In this document: piece after piece, positions 34,706 to 43,582 of the stretch
Layout: each line of letters begins with the position of its first letter
Numbering within the stretch: the stretch's first letter is position 1
Source: Bacteroides oleiciplenus YIT 12058
Lineage (GTDB): Bacteria; Bacteroidota; Bacteroidia; Bacteroidales; Bacteroidaceae
Direction of reading: 5' to 3'
Length of the DNA: 64,000 nt
NCBI RefSeq assembly: GCF_000315485.1
Contig: NZ_JH992940.1
Coordinates: forward strand, 1,276,164 to 1,340,163
Program-made: the position numbers and the translations under genes
The notes under the pieces: model-generated
Database searches by the model: none
The model's input: the letters and a program-made list of their open reading frames with translations, nothing else
Told to the model about the DNA's origin: nothing

Positions 34706-35497
34706 TCACTTCTTCACCAGCACCATCACCAGCGTATTGCTTGCATCGTAAAGTCCGATGCCTCCGCCTGCCAGTTTGCCAAAAGACTTCACTTCATTCA
34801 GCGCTTTCATCACACGGCCTTCCACTTCCATATCCGGGCAGGCCATCATAGTGCTTACAAGTTGCGGAAAAGAGATGGCAGATGAATTTTCATTATCTGC
34901 AACAAATCCGCCATTGATAAGATTACAACCGGCATTGCCATGTACTCTTTTTTCAGCAAGGTTGAATTCTATAAACGGTTGCTTTTCCATTCCTTCGGGA
35001 ATAGCCTGACCGCCAGCTTCGGAAATCATCCACTTACCACTTAAATCTGATAGTTTCACTGTAGGAGCTTTCTTTTGTAATACAATAATAGGACGATTGG
35101 ATGAACCGCACAAAGCCATGTTCTCTTTGCCCAATTTTTTATACTTCTTCACCTGTCCTAAAGCAGACAAAACGTTTTGTTCCAACGTCATGTCCGGACA
35201 AGCCATACGTGTGCTTGCCATGGCTCCAAGGTCAATCGTACCGGGTTTAGCATTCACGTCGAATGAACCCATCATACGATTACAACCACTGTTACCGAAT
35301 ACTTTTCCGGTAGATGTGTCAAAGCCTATAAAGGGAAATTCCTGATTAGGAGCGGGAACTACGGCAGTGCCGTTGATTTCTATGATATTCCATTCGCCAC
35401 TGATGGAAGACAGCGTCGCAGCATCTTTGGACGAGCGACAAGATGACAAAGCTACCAAAGCCCCTGCCATACAGAGAGAAACAAATACTTTCTTCAT
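34706..35497 (-). CDS. lipoprotein with two META domains (HslJ-like)
   Basis: The 263-residue protein begins with a lipoprotein signal (MKKVFVSLCMAGALVALSSC), then two META domains in tandem, near 30-140 and 150-260. Each has the pattern GNSGCNRMMGSF or GNAGCNLINGGF and a later TxMACPDM block. HslJ in E. coli is a heat-induced outer-membrane protein linked to novobiocin resistance, but the META fold has no known activity. A near-consensus promoter precedes it and it is transcribed alone. Confidence 0.9.
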   Translation of the reverse strand: MKKVFVSLCMAGALVALSSCRSSKDAATLSSISGEWNIIEINGTAVVPAPNQEFPFIGFDTSTGKVFGNSGCNRMMGSFDVNAKPGTIDLGAMASTRMACPDMTLEQNVLSALGQVKKYKKLGKENMALCGSSNRPIIVLQKKAPTVKLSDLSGKWMISEAGGQAIPEGMEKQPFIEFNLAEKRVHGNAGCNLINGGFVADNENSSAISFPQLVSTMMACPDMEVEGRVMKALNEVKSFGKLAGGGIGLYDASNTLVMVLVKK

Positions 35498-35832
35498 TGT
35501 TATTCGTTGTTTAAGTTAATTTTCGCGGGACAAATATAGTACAAAACGAGCGCATAAGCAAATTTATTTGTATTATGCTGAGGTGCAGCCTATATTCGCA
35601 AAGCCTATATATGTAAAATAACCCAAATGCAAGCAGTTTGTTTGAAAATAGATGCTATTTCTAAAAAGTATTTAGCAGGATTTTAATGTTTATCTGCGAA
35701 TTAAATCCTATATTTGCTCACCAATAAAAAAGAGGTTATCCTAAGCGGAAACCCACTTAGTATATTATGGAGACGGCATAATGCCATCCTTTAGTTTATA
35801 ATTTGTAACTCGTAAATTTGTAATCAAAAGAA
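35498..35832. other. divergent intergenic region with two promoters
   Basis: About 335 bases separate the META lipoprotein from the dehydrogenase gene. It holds the minus-strand promoter at 35531-35562 and a plus-strand -7 box TATATTTG at 35709-35716, whose -33 region is poor. Nothing else is supported. Confidence 0.6.
35531..35562 (-). promoter_or_regulatory. promoter of the META lipoprotein gene
   Basis: On the minus strand TTTG (35562-35559), 20 bases, then TATATTTG (35538-35531): an exact match to the Bacteroides consensus. Confidence 0.8.
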
Positions 35833-37026
35833 ATGGGTAAAGTTCTTATTATCGGTGCAGGCGGTGTAGGTACCGTTGTTGCGCACAAAGTGGCTCAAAA
35901 TCCTGATGTATTCACTGATATCATGATTGCCAGCCGCACAAAGTCCAAATGCGACGCTATCGTTAAAGCAATCGGTAACCCAAACATCCGGACCGCACAG
36001 GTGGATGCCGACAATGTGGACGAACTGGTAGCTCTTTTTAATACCTTCAAGCCCGAAATCGTCATAAACGTAGCACTCCCCTATCAAGACCTCACCATCA
36101 TGGAAGCTTGTCTGAAAAGTGGAGTCAACTATCTGGATACAGCCAACTATGAGCCGAAAGATGTGGCTCATTTTGAGTACAGTTGGCAGTGGGCATACAA
36201 GAAACGTTTCGAAGATGCCGGACTGACAGCCATCCTCGGTTGTGGTTTCGATCCGGGTGTAAGTGGTATCTATACCGCCTACGCCGCCAAACATTATTTC
36301 GACGAAATGCAATATCTGGACATCGTAGACTGTAATGCCGGTAATCATCACAAAGCATTTGCCACTAACTTTAATCCGGAAATCAACATCCGCGAAATTA
36401 CCCAGAACGGTCGTTTCTATGAGAATGGCGAATGGGTAACTACCAAACCACTGGAAATTCACAAAGATCTGACGTATCCGAACATCGGACCGCGCGATTC
36501 TTATTTGTTATATCACGAAGAACTGGAATCTTTGGTGAAAAACTTCCCCACCATTAAGCGTGCACGTTTCTGGATGACGTTTGGTCAGGAATATCTGACT
36601 CACTTACGCGTAATCCAAAATATAGGCATGGCACGTATCGATGAAGTGGATTATAACGGAGTGAAGATTGTTCCGCTGCAATTCCTGAAAGCCGTGTTGC
36701 CTAATCCGCAAGACTTGGGCGAGAACTACGAAGGAGAAACTTCCATCGGTTGCCGCATCCGTGGTCTGAAAGATGGAAAAGAACGTACTTACTACGTTTA
36801 CAATAATTGTAGTCATCAGGAAGCTTATAAAGAAACAGGCATGCAGGGCGTAAGCTACACAACAGGCGTTCCTGCCATGATAGGCGCCATGATGTTCATG
36901 AAAGGCTTGTGGAAGAAACCGGGCGTATGGAATGTGGAAGAGTTTAATCCGGACCCGTTCATGGAACAATTGAACAAACAGGGATTGCCTTGGCATGAAG
37001 TGTTTGACGGAGAACTGGAAGTATAA
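35833..37026 (+). CDS. carboxynorspermidine dehydrogenase (saccharopine dehydrogenase family)
   Basis: The 397-residue protein starts with an NAD(P)-binding Rossmann loop (VLIIGAGGVGTVVAHKVAQN) and continues ALPYQDLTIMEACLKSGVNY and ILGCGFDPGVSGIYTAYAAK, the pattern of carboxynorspermidine dehydrogenase (CANSDH). This enzyme joins aspartate semialdehyde to a diamine in the alternative spermidine route of gut Bacteroidetes; the decarboxylase NspC completes it but is not in the window. bcp and recA follow closely on the same strand. Saccharopine dehydrogenase proper is less likely given length and motif order. Confidence 0.88.
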   Translation: MGKVLIIGAGGVGTVVAHKVAQNPDVFTDIMIASRTKSKCDAIVKAIGNPNIRTAQVDADNVDELVALFNTFKPEIVINVALPYQDLTIMEACLKSGVNYLDTANYEPKDVAHFEYSWQWAYKKRFEDAGLTAILGCGFDPGVSGIYTAYAAKHYFDEMQYLDIVDCNAGNHHKAFATNFNPEINIREITQNGRFYENGEWVTTKPLEIHKDLTYPNIGPRDSYLLYHEELESLVKNFPTIKRARFWMTFGQEYLTHLRVIQNIGMARIDEVDYNGVKIVPLQFLKAVLPNPQDLGENYEGETSIGCRIRGLKDGKERTYYVYNNCSHQEAYKETGMQGVSYTTGVPAMIGAMMFMKGLWKKPGVWNVEEFNPDPFMEQLNKQGLPWHEVFDGELEV

Positions 37027-37052
37027 ATTCTTCATTCTTAATTTAATAGATT

Positions 37053-37499
37053 ATGCAAGTCGGAGATAAAGCGCCCGAAGTATTGGGCATCAACGAAAAA
37101 GGCAAAGAAATCCGCCTCAGTGACTATAAAGGGAAAAAGATAGTTCTTTATTTCTATCCCAAAGATATGACTTCAGGCTGCACGGCGCAAGCCTGCAACC
37201 TACGCGATAACTATTCGGAACTGCGCAAAGCCGGTTACGAAGTTGTCGGTGTAAGCGTGGATAACGAAAAGTCGCATCAGAAGTTTATAGAGAAAAACGA
37301 ACTACCCTTCACTCTCATTGCAGACACGGATAAGAAGCTCGTGGAACAATTCGGAGTATGGGGAGAGAAAAGCATGTACGGACGCAAGTATATGGGAACT
37401 TTCCGCACTACCTTCATTATTAATGAAGAAGGGGTGATAGAGCGTATCATTACGCCCAAGGAAGTGAAAACCAAGGATCACGCCGCACAAATATTATAG
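37053..37499 (+). CDS. bcp: thioredoxin-dependent thiol peroxidase (BCP/PrxQ)
   Basis: The 148-residue peroxiredoxin has KKIVLYFYPKDMTSGCTAQA followed by CNLRD: the peroxidatic Cys is in TSGCT and the resolving Cys five residues later, the atypical two-Cys PrxQ pattern. It reduces hydrogen peroxide and organic peroxides with thioredoxin in the cytoplasm. It sits 26 bases after the dehydrogenase gene and 25 before recA, giving a compact unit that pairs peroxide defence with DNA repair. The ATG is the first in the frame. Confidence 0.95.
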   Translation: MQVGDKAPEVLGINEKGKEIRLSDYKGKKIVLYFYPKDMTSGCTAQACNLRDNYSELRKAGYEVVGVSVDNEKSHQKFIEKNELPFTLIADTDKKLVEQFGVWGEKSMYGRKYMGTFRTTFIINEEGVIERIITPKEVKTKDHAAQIL

Positions 37500-37524
37500 A
37501 AAACTCTAAATAGTAAAAAGCAAT

Positions 37525-38568
37525 ATGGCAAAGAAAGACGAACTTATTTTTGAAAACGAAAATGGCAGCAAGATGGCATCCAGCGAGAAGTTGAAAGCCC
37601 TGCAAGCTGCCATGGACAAGATAGAAAAGAGCTTTGGCAAGGGTTCTATCATGAAAATGGGCGACGGCATCGTCGAACAAGTAGAAGTAATCCCCACTGG
37701 CTCTATCGGACTGAACGTAGCACTTGGTGTTGGCGGTTATCCGCGTGGACGTATCATCGAGATTTACGGTCCGGAGTCATCTGGTAAAACGACTCTGGCC
37801 ATCCACGCCATTGCTGAAGCACAAAAGGCTGGTGGTATAGCTGCATTCATTGATGCAGAACATGCTTTCGACCGTTTCTACGCTGCCAAACTGGGTGTAG
37901 ATGTAGATAATCTCTTCATTTCCCAGCCGGACAATGGTGAACAAGCATTGGAAATTGCAGAACAGTTAATTCGCTCCTCAGCTATCGACATCATCGTCAT
38001 CGACTCCGTAGCCGCCTTAACTCCAAAAGCAGAAATAGAAGGCGATATGGGCGAGAACAAGGTAGGTCTGCAAGCCCGGCTTATGTCACAGGCGTTGCGT
38101 AAACTGACCGGTACTGTCAGCAAGACACGCACCACTTGCATCTTCATCAACCAATTGCGTGAAAAGATTGGTGTCATGTTCGGCAATCCCGAAACAACGA
38201 CCGGTGGTAATGCACTGAAATTCTATGCATCCGTACGTATCGATATTCGCGGAAGCCAAGCCATAAAAAATGGTGAGGAAGTTCTTGGCAAGCAAACTAA
38301 AGTAAAGGTTGTAAAGAATAAAGTGGCTCCTCCTTTCCGTCGTGCTGAATTCGACATCATGTTCGGTGAAGGCATCTCACGTGCCGGTGAAATCATCGAT
38401 TTGGGTGCAGACTTGGGTATCATCAAAAAAAGCGGCTCTTGGTTCAGCTACAACGACACTAAGATTGCCCAGGGACGTGATGCAGCTAAACAGGTCATCC
38501 TTGATAATCCGGAATTGGCAGAGGAACTGGAAGGATTGATTTTTGAAGCATTAAAGAAAGACAAGTAG
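37525..38568 (+). CDS. recA: recombinase RecA
   Basis: The 347-residue product has the whole RecA core: GSIMKMGDG, Walker A in [20 protein letters not shown] near residue 80, [32 protein letters not shown] (Walker B), [20 protein letters not shown] (DNA-binding loop) and [20 protein letters not shown]. It catalyses strand exchange and SOS induction. A good terminator follows 12 bases later. It is the last gene of the CANSDH-bcp-recA run. Confidence 0.98.
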   Translation: MAKKDELIFENENGSKMASSEKLKALQAAMDKIEKSFGKGSIMKMGDGIVEQVEVIPTGSIGLNVALGVGGYPRGRIIEIYGPESSGKTTLAIHAIAEAQKAGGIAAFIDAEHAFDRFYAAKLGVDVDNLFISQPDNGEQALEIAEQLIRSSAIDIIVIDSVAALTPKAEIEGDMGENKVGLQARLMSQALRKLTGTVSKTRTTCIFINQLREKIGVMFGNPETTTGGNALKFYASVRIDIRGSQAIKNGEEVLGKQTKVKVVKNKVAPPFRRAEFDIMFGEGISRAGEIIDLGADLGIIKKSGSWFSYNDTKIAQGRDAAKQVILDNPELAEELEGLIFEALKKDK

Positions 38569-38577
38569 TCTCTACAA

Positions 38578-38609
38578 TAAAGGGGAACCGGAATCGGTTC
38601 CCCTTTTTC
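38578..38609 (+). terminator. terminator after recA
   Basis: AAGGGGAACCG and CGGTTCCCCTT form a near-perfect stem around GAAT, followed by T5. Confidence 0.9.
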
Positions 38610-38642
38610 AACAAACTATTTACACCTATCAGCAGGATGGCC

Positions 38643-39395
38643 TTATTCCAGGTTTTCTAAACGTTCTTCCAGCATCTCCATGCTCTTTTCAAAACGTTTC
38701 CAGGTATCGGCATCCATCTGTTTCTTCAGAAATTCACTATCCTTTAGTTTTCCTAAATCTTTCAGACTTTTCAATCCTTTCAGGCTTTCCAAGTTCTTCA
38801 AATTTTCCAGACTCTTCAGTCCTTCTAACCCTTGCAAGCCCTCCAGCCCTTTCAAGCTATCCCAAATATCAGCATTCGCCAAATCAATATTACCATCAAT
38901 ACGATAAACATTGCCTCCTTCGTTCATACCGGTATTCTGATACATCATGATATTCTGAATATCTTTCAGAGTCATCTCTCCTTCCAGATAGACGAACTTC
39001 AAGGTAGCAGCACCGTCAATTATCATAATCAACTCCTTTACCTTATCTCCCTTCCTGTTAATATAGAACTCAGAACTGGATACGGTTCCTTTCTGTTTCA
39101 TCAGCAATTCATACTTGGATGACTGCACCAACGAACGCAGGTCTTTGCGCATATCTTTCTTGATATTACTGTCCATCGTAGAGAGAATCTGCACGCAATC
39201 CAACTTACCGGATACCTTTCCGATATAGACATCTTTCGTGAAAAGATTAGGGTTCATCTCAATCATTGCCTTCGAAATATAGACCGAAGATACCCCTTTC
39301 ATATCATTATAAGTATTGAATATATTTTTCTGCGCCTGGCAGAGCAGGGGTAACAGCAGCAACGCACCTGCTAATAAAATCTTACTGAGTTTCAT
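38643..39395 (-). CDS. DUF4252 protein with a leucine-rich short repeat tract
   Basis: The 250-residue protein has a signal peptide (MKLSKILLAGALLLLPLLCQ), a DUF4252 domain to about residue 165, and then an unusual tract near 180-220 built of three-residue units such as GLE, GLQ, GLK, SLE, NLK and SLK repeated more than ten times. The coiled C-terminus is rich in Glu and Arg. DUF4252 proteins have no known function and often lie beside ECF sigma factors. Here the sigma and a probable anti-sigma gene lie immediately upstream on the same strand (6-base gap). The repeat tract could vary in length between strains. Confidence 0.85.
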   Translation of the reverse strand: MKLSKILLAGALLLLPLLCQAQKNIFNTYNDMKGVSSVYISKAMIEMNPNLFTKDVYIGKVSGKLDCVQILSTMDSNIKKDMRKDLRSLVQSSKYELLMKQKGTVSSSEFYINRKGDKVKELIMIIDGAATLKFVYLEGEMTLKDIQNIMMYQNTGMNEGGNVYRIDGNIDLANADIWDSLKGLEGLQGLEGLKSLENLKNLESLKGLKSLKDLGKLKDSEFLKKQMDADTWKRFEKSMEMLEERLENLE

Positions 39396-39401
39396 AATCG
39401 T

Positions 39402-39929
39402 TTATCTTTGTATTTCTTTTTTTACTTCCTGATTCACTTTTTTCATGTCTACCTGCGTCTCCTTTACCTGAGCAATGCCTTGATTCAGATTAGTGGAAAC
39501 TTCTAATAATGTTGCCTGCAACACACGATAGGCTTCTTCCGGATCGGAGAATGTGTCCTGTGGCGTAGGCGGACATACATCATTTCCCAACTTATCAACA
39601 CCATATCCGATGCCTATCAGCAGCAATACAGTAGCAGCAATACTTCCAATCCAACGCCAGTTGCGCTTAGACTTGTTAGGGCGGAAGAATCGTTGTTCTT
39701 CTTCGGCCTTTTCATCAATCAGCAGACTTAGTTTATCCCCCAGGCCCGCAGGAACTTCCACATCTCTATCCGCAGCTTGATAAAGGCTGAGAAAAAACTC
39801 TTTATCCTTCAACAGATGTTCAGGTACTTCCGTTGTTCTGAAATAATCTCTCAACGCCTCTTCCTGGCTCTCGGTAGTGTTCCCCTCATAAAACTCGGCG
39901 AGCAGCCTTTCAATTTCCTCGACTTTCAT
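39402..39929 (-). CDS. probable membrane anti-sigma factor
   Basis: The 175-residue protein starts MKVEEIERLLAEFYEGNTTE, a short cytoplasmic helical region with the LLAEFYEGNTTEEE-type motif seen in Bacteroidetes anti-sigma-like proteins. One membrane helix follows near 95-115 (WIGSIAATVLLLIGIGYGVD), then a periplasmic helical tail. The start overlaps the 3' end of the sigma gene by 20 bases, a coupling typical of sigma/anti-sigma pairs. It is not FecR-like. I infer its role from position and topology. Confidence 0.75.
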   Translation of the reverse strand: MKVEEIERLLAEFYEGNTTESQEEALRDYFRTTEVPEHLLKDKEFFLSLYQAADRDVEVPAGLGDKLSLLIDEKAEEEQRFFRPNKSKRNWRWIGSIAATVLLLIGIGYGVDKLGNDVCPPTPQDTFSDPEEAYRVLQATLLEVSTNLNQGIAQVKETQVDMKKVNQEVKKEIQR

Positions 39930-40425
39930 AGTTATTCCATTTATTAAATTCCTCTCGTATCTTTTTCCTTGCCCGGGACAGCAGTACACGGACGTTCGTA
40001 GAGTTCAATCCGGTCACTTGTTCTATCTCTTCGTAAGAACAGCCTTTGACGTCGCGCAAATTCACAATCCGTTGTTGCTGTTCGGGCAAGTGGGCAATGA
40101 TATCTTTCACTTGTCGCACTTCATCACGTATCTCCAGATTATCTGTCTGAGAGACGTCCTGCACCGCAGTCAGTTCTACCGATTGTTTAGACAAGACGTA
40201 CTTTCCTGAACGAAGCAAATCAAAACACATATTCTTTACCAAAGTGACACTGAACGCTTCCGGATTGCTGATAACCGTCAGTCCTTCCCGCTTATCCCAT
40301 AGCTTCAGATAAGCTTCCTGCACCAAGTCTTCCGCATCGGCCGCATTCTCCAGTAGCCGATAGGCTACGCAGTACAGTTTGCGGTGATAGGGCAGAAACT
40401 CATTTTTAAAACTCTCAGCATCCAT
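39910..40425 (-). CDS. ECF RNA polymerase sigma factor
   Basis: The 171-residue product has region 2 (LLENAADAEDLVQEAYLKLW, then NPEAFSVTLVKNMCFDLLRS) and region 4 (LPEQQQRIVNLRDVKGCSYE then EIEQVTGLNSTNVRVLLSRA). It heads a three-gene minus-strand unit with the anti-sigma and DUF4252 genes, so the DUF4252 lipid-free exported protein may be the sensor or the output. No TonB receptor is nearby. The signal is unknown. Confidence 0.93.
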   Translation of the reverse strand: MDAESFKNEFLPYHRKLYCVAYRLLENAADAEDLVQEAYLKLWDKREGLTVISNPEAFSVTLVKNMCFDLLRSGKYVLSKQSVELTAVQDVSQTDNLEIRDEVRQVKDIIAHLPEQQQRIVNLRDVKGCSYEEIEQVTGLNSTNVRVLLSRARKKIREEFNKWNNYESRGN

Positions 40426-40518
40426 GGGCTTTCATGTATCTCAATCCTGTTTACTTGTTGTATCTATCGGTTAGACGTAAGGGGACGGAATATTGTTACA
40501 AAGAAACTTATTTTTTTG

Positions 40519-40563
40519 AAAAAGAAAATGCGGCAATAGAGAAATCTCTTCTGCCGCATTCTT
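40519..40563 (-). terminator. terminator after the YeiH gene
   Basis: AATGCGGCA and TGCCGCATT pair, with AGAGA/TCTCT inside. On the minus strand the hairpin is followed by TTTCTTTTTC. Confidence 0.75.
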
Positions 40564-40583
40564 TTCTTAGGGAGCGATTCTTT

Positions 40584-41606
40584 TCAGAACCAATATATAT
40601 ATACTAATGTGCTTATGCTAATTACAACCCATAACAACACTCCCTGAATGAGAGGCTTAATACCTACTGCTTTCAATACATCGCGCGAAAGGGAAGCGCC
40701 GATAAAAAACAGTGTAATGGTTAAAGTCTTACGGGCAAAGGAATTGATACCGGCTCCGATAAGAGCTCCTGTTTCTGTAGTATCCAGCACATAAGTATTG
40801 AAGACCATGGCCAATACAAAGAAGAAGATGAACCAGGGGATACTGATTTTCTGCCCCTTGCTTTTAAAGATGAAAGAGGTGACAAATGCCAAAGGAATAA
40901 TCCAAAGAGCGCGCGTCAGCTTGATAGTAGTGGCTATCTTCAGGGCTTCTTCGCCATAAGCCGCACCTGCACCTACCACGGAACTTGTATCATGGATGGC
41001 AATGGCAGCCCATGTACCAAACTCTTGCTGGCTCATATTGAGCGCATGGCCAATAGCCGGAAAGATAAACAGCGCAATAGCATTCAGAATAAAGATAGTG
41101 CCCAGAGCCACAGACATTTCACTATCCTTAGCTTTCAGTACGGGGCCTACTGCTGCAATAGCACTACCACCACAAATTGCCGTACCGGAGCTGATAAGAT
41201 AGGATGTATCGCGGTCTACTTTCAAGAACTTACGACCGATGAGCCAGCCAATGAGCAGTGTACCCACTACAGAAATAATCGTAAATTCCATACCTTCTTT
41301 ACCAGAAGCCAGAGATGCCTGCAAGTTCATGCCAAATCCCAGACCTACTACTGAATATTGCAAAAGATATTTAGATGTTTTCTTATTAAACTTCGGGTGT
41401 GCTTGTCCGCACGACAAAGCGAATGCCAACCCCAGAAACAAAGCTACCGGCGGAGTGACCCATGCAGAATAGGCTTGCATACCGGGAACATAGTCTAAGA
41501 ATAAGAAAAAGGAAAGAATAATGAGAAGAGAAACGTAAATAGTTTTGTTGTTACGTTGAAGAGATGCCATACTGATACTCTTCGCCAACACTTGATTTGA
41601 AGCCAT
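40584..41606 (-). CDS. YeiH family putative sulfate exporter (UPF0324)
   Basis: The 340-residue protein has about ten membrane helices and the UPF0324 blocks GVGLGFGMNLQ-like VVGLGFGMNLQASL, SSGTAICGGSAIAAVGPVLK and IHDTSSVVGAGAAYGEEALK. YeiH in E. coli lies beside the LysR regulator YeiE, and members of the family are predicted sulfite or sulfate exporters. Here a LysR gene lies 155 bases upstream on the same strand, preserving that link. A TACCTTTG -7 box sits about 45 bases before the start. Confidence 0.88.
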   Translation of the reverse strand: MASNQVLAKSISMASLQRNNKTIYVSLLIILSFFLFLDYVPGMQAYSAWVTPPVALFLGLAFALSCGQAHPKFNKKTSKYLLQYSVVGLGFGMNLQASLASGKEGMEFTIISVVGTLLIGWLIGRKFLKVDRDTSYLISSGTAICGGSAIAAVGPVLKAKDSEMSVALGTIFILNAIALFIFPAIGHALNMSQQEFGTWAAIAIHDTSSVVGAGAAYGEEALKIATTIKLTRALWIIPLAFVTSFIFKSKGQKISIPWFIFFFVLAMVFNTYVLDTTETGALIGAGINSFARKTLTITLFFIGASLSRDVLKAVGIKPLIQGVLLWVVISISTLVYIYWF

Positions 41607-41650
41607 ACTTTTATTGTTTTACAATTTATACATCCTTTATTTTTCGGGTG

Positions 41651-41658
41651 CAAAGGTA
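41651..41658 (-). promoter_or_regulatory. -7 box of the YeiH gene
   Basis: TACCTTTG on the minus strand, perfect consensus. The -33 box is not clear, which would fit a gene needing its activator. Confidence 0.5.
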
Positions 41659-41761
41659 GGCTCCTTTTTTCAAACAGACTAATTGTTTATACTTATGTAT
41701 TATAACTTTTGGTTATTCACTAATTTACTTTCCAGAAAGATATGGGTTTAACGATAGAGAA

Positions 41762-42658
41762 CTACAACTTTCTGTCATAGTGCATGGCAAACTGCATAAA
41801 AGCTTGCGACAGGCCTCCCTCCTGCCCTTGCAGTTGGACAAAGCAAAGCTCACGAAGCATGGACATATCTTTGATTTCTACCACCCGGAAAGTTCCTGCA
41901 GTCAGTTCCTTAAAAATGGAACGGATGGAGACAATGCCCATGCAATCAGCATTTTCAAGAAAGAGTTTGATGCTCTCGGTACTGCCGAGGTACATCAAGA
42001 CATTGAGATTGGAAAGTTTTATATTATGTCCCGACAAAGAACGTTCTATTACATCAAGCGTGCCAGAACCGCGTTCGCGGAGTACAAGAGGAATTTTCTG
42101 TAAATCTTCAGGGGTAATTTCTTCGGGAAGCGATAATTTGCTTTTAGTATGTACCACAGCCACCAGTTCGTCTTCCAGAAAAGTGGTATACTTCAAATTA
42201 GGCAGACGGTAAATACCTTCAACCAAACCTAAATCTATGCGATGCTCCTGCAAGGCTGTCTCTATGCCACGGGAGTTTCCGTTCAGCAGAGAAAGGTTGA
42301 CTTGAGAGAATTTACGGATAAAACTGCCCAACAAGGGAGGCAGCACATATTGCGCAATTGTAGTACTGGCGCCAAGTTTCAACTCTCCTGTATATTCATT
42401 ATGCAACAGATGCATCTCATATTCCAGTTGCTTATAATCCTCCAGAATCCGATCACAGTGTTCCAACAATAGCTTCCCAGCTTCCGTCAAGCTTATTTTA
42501 CTACCCTGCCTGTCAAACAAACGTGCCTGATAAGTACTCTCCAGTTCCTGTATATGCTTTGTAATGGCAGGCTGGCTGACAAACAACTCTTGAGAAGCCT
42601 TTGTGAAACTCAGGTTCTTTGCCACGGATCGGAAAACTTTTAAACGAAAATCAGACAC
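41762..42658 (-). CDS. LysR family transcriptional regulator (CysB/YeiE-like)
   Basis: The 298-residue protein starts with the LysR winged helix (FRSVAKNLSFTKASQELFVS then QPAITKHIQELESTYQARLF) and has a periplasmic-binding-like effector domain. Genes of this type next to yeiH respond to sulfur compounds in other bacteria; the actual ligand here is unknown. It is the gene directly before yeiH on the same strand with a promoter between them, so it is likely the local activator. Confidence 0.92.
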   Translation of the reverse strand: MSDFRLKVFRSVAKNLSFTKASQELFVSQPAITKHIQELESTYQARLFDRQGSKISLTEAGKLLLEHCDRILEDYKQLEYEMHLLHNEYTGELKLGASTTIAQYVLPPLLGSFIRKFSQVNLSLLNGNSRGIETALQEHRIDLGLVEGIYRLPNLKYTTFLEDELVAVVHTKSKLSLPEEITPEDLQKIPLVLRERGSGTLDVIERSLSGHNIKLSNLNVLMYLGSTESIKLFLENADCMGIVSIRSIFKELTAGTFRVVEIKDMSMLRELCFVQLQGQEGGLSQAFMQFAMHYDRKL

Positions 42659-42702
42659 GTAATTAGTGATTAAGGGTTAGTGATAAATGGTTAACAACAG
42701 GC

Positions 42703-43305
42703 TTATTGCAATTCTTCGGCTTTAATGCCTAAAGCACGCATCATGGAGTAACCCAACAAATCCCATTTGCAAGCAAGAGGACGCGCAGGCTCATCCATAT
42801 TAAAAAGAAAAACTTCTTTTGATTTTTCCGGGTCAGCATCTTTCAAATGTCCATCCAGAACTTCCATAAGTTTGACACCATAGTCTTCAAGAAACGGAAC
42901 CAGCATGAGGCGCTTTACATCAGCAGAATCCAAAGCTATATTCAACAAGTCAAGATAGAGATTCGCCCTCGGAACAAGTCCCTCGGAAGATACCGAAGTG
43001 AACGTAAGTTCTCCCAACTGATTAGTGTATCCCACCCCATTCAATTCTTCAGTCAAGTTAGCAGGGTCGCAGTGAAGCAGTTCATTTGTCTGCCCATCAT
43101 GCACAAAAAGCACTCCTATATTATTGTTCTTATCACGAACACCGGAATCAAGCGCCAGATAAGAAGCCCACTCCTCTACATAAATATTCTGTAAGGAACG
43201 TCCTAACTGCAATTCAAAGTATCTCTTCAAATCCTTAACCACGTCATTGAAGTATGCTACATCCACCAATATCACATTCTCTGCGAACTTTACATTTTCC
43301 GCCAT
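42703..43305 (-). CDS. conserved hypothetical cytosolic protein
   Basis: The 200-residue product has no signal peptide or membrane segment. It reads as a mixed alpha/beta protein (ENVILVDVAYFNDVVKDLKR, ADVKRLMLVPFLEDYGVKLM) with a conserved-looking end (CKWDLLGYSMMRALGI). I do not recognise a named family with certainty, though similar proteins are common in Bacteroides. It lies 44 bases upstream of the LysR gene on the same strand and back to back with clpB, so it could share control with either. Confidence 0.7.
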   Translation of the reverse strand: MAENVKFAENVILVDVAYFNDVVKDLKRYFELQLGRSLQNIYVEEWASYLALDSGVRDKNNNIGVLFVHDGQTNELLHCDPANLTEELNGVGYTNQLGELTFTSVSSEGLVPRANLYLDLLNIALDSADVKRLMLVPFLEDYGVKLMEVLDGHLKDADPEKSKEVFLFNMDEPARPLACKWDLLGYSMMRALGIKAEELQ

Positions 43306-43517
43306 AATATACTATATTCTATATTTTAAGGGATAAAGATACAATAATCCTTTTAGCTACACACATGATTTAAACAGAATTTACACATTACTATATATTA
43401 ATGAAGGGAAGTTATACAAATACAATAACTAATTCCACACAAACATTGCAACCACAAATAAAGACATTTTGTCACAAATCGCCACACAACAACTGTTATT
43501 TTGTCATAAATAAGTCA

Positions 43518-43533
43518 TTGGCAAATCTTTTGC
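43518..43533 (+). promoter_or_regulatory. sigma-54-like or Bacteroides-type promoter of clpB
   Basis: TTGGCAAATCTTTTGC keeps the GG and GC of a -24/-12 promoter at the correct ten-base spacing. The same DNA can be read as a -7 box (ATCTTTTG) with TTTG 21 bases upstream, so the sigma factor is undecided. Two ATTTTGTCA direct repeats (43466 and 43498) lie 32 bases apart just upstream. Confidence 0.45.
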
Positions 43534-43582
43534 GCCCCATTAGTTGTTATTGAAAATGAAAAATAGAAAGGAGATATAAGAT

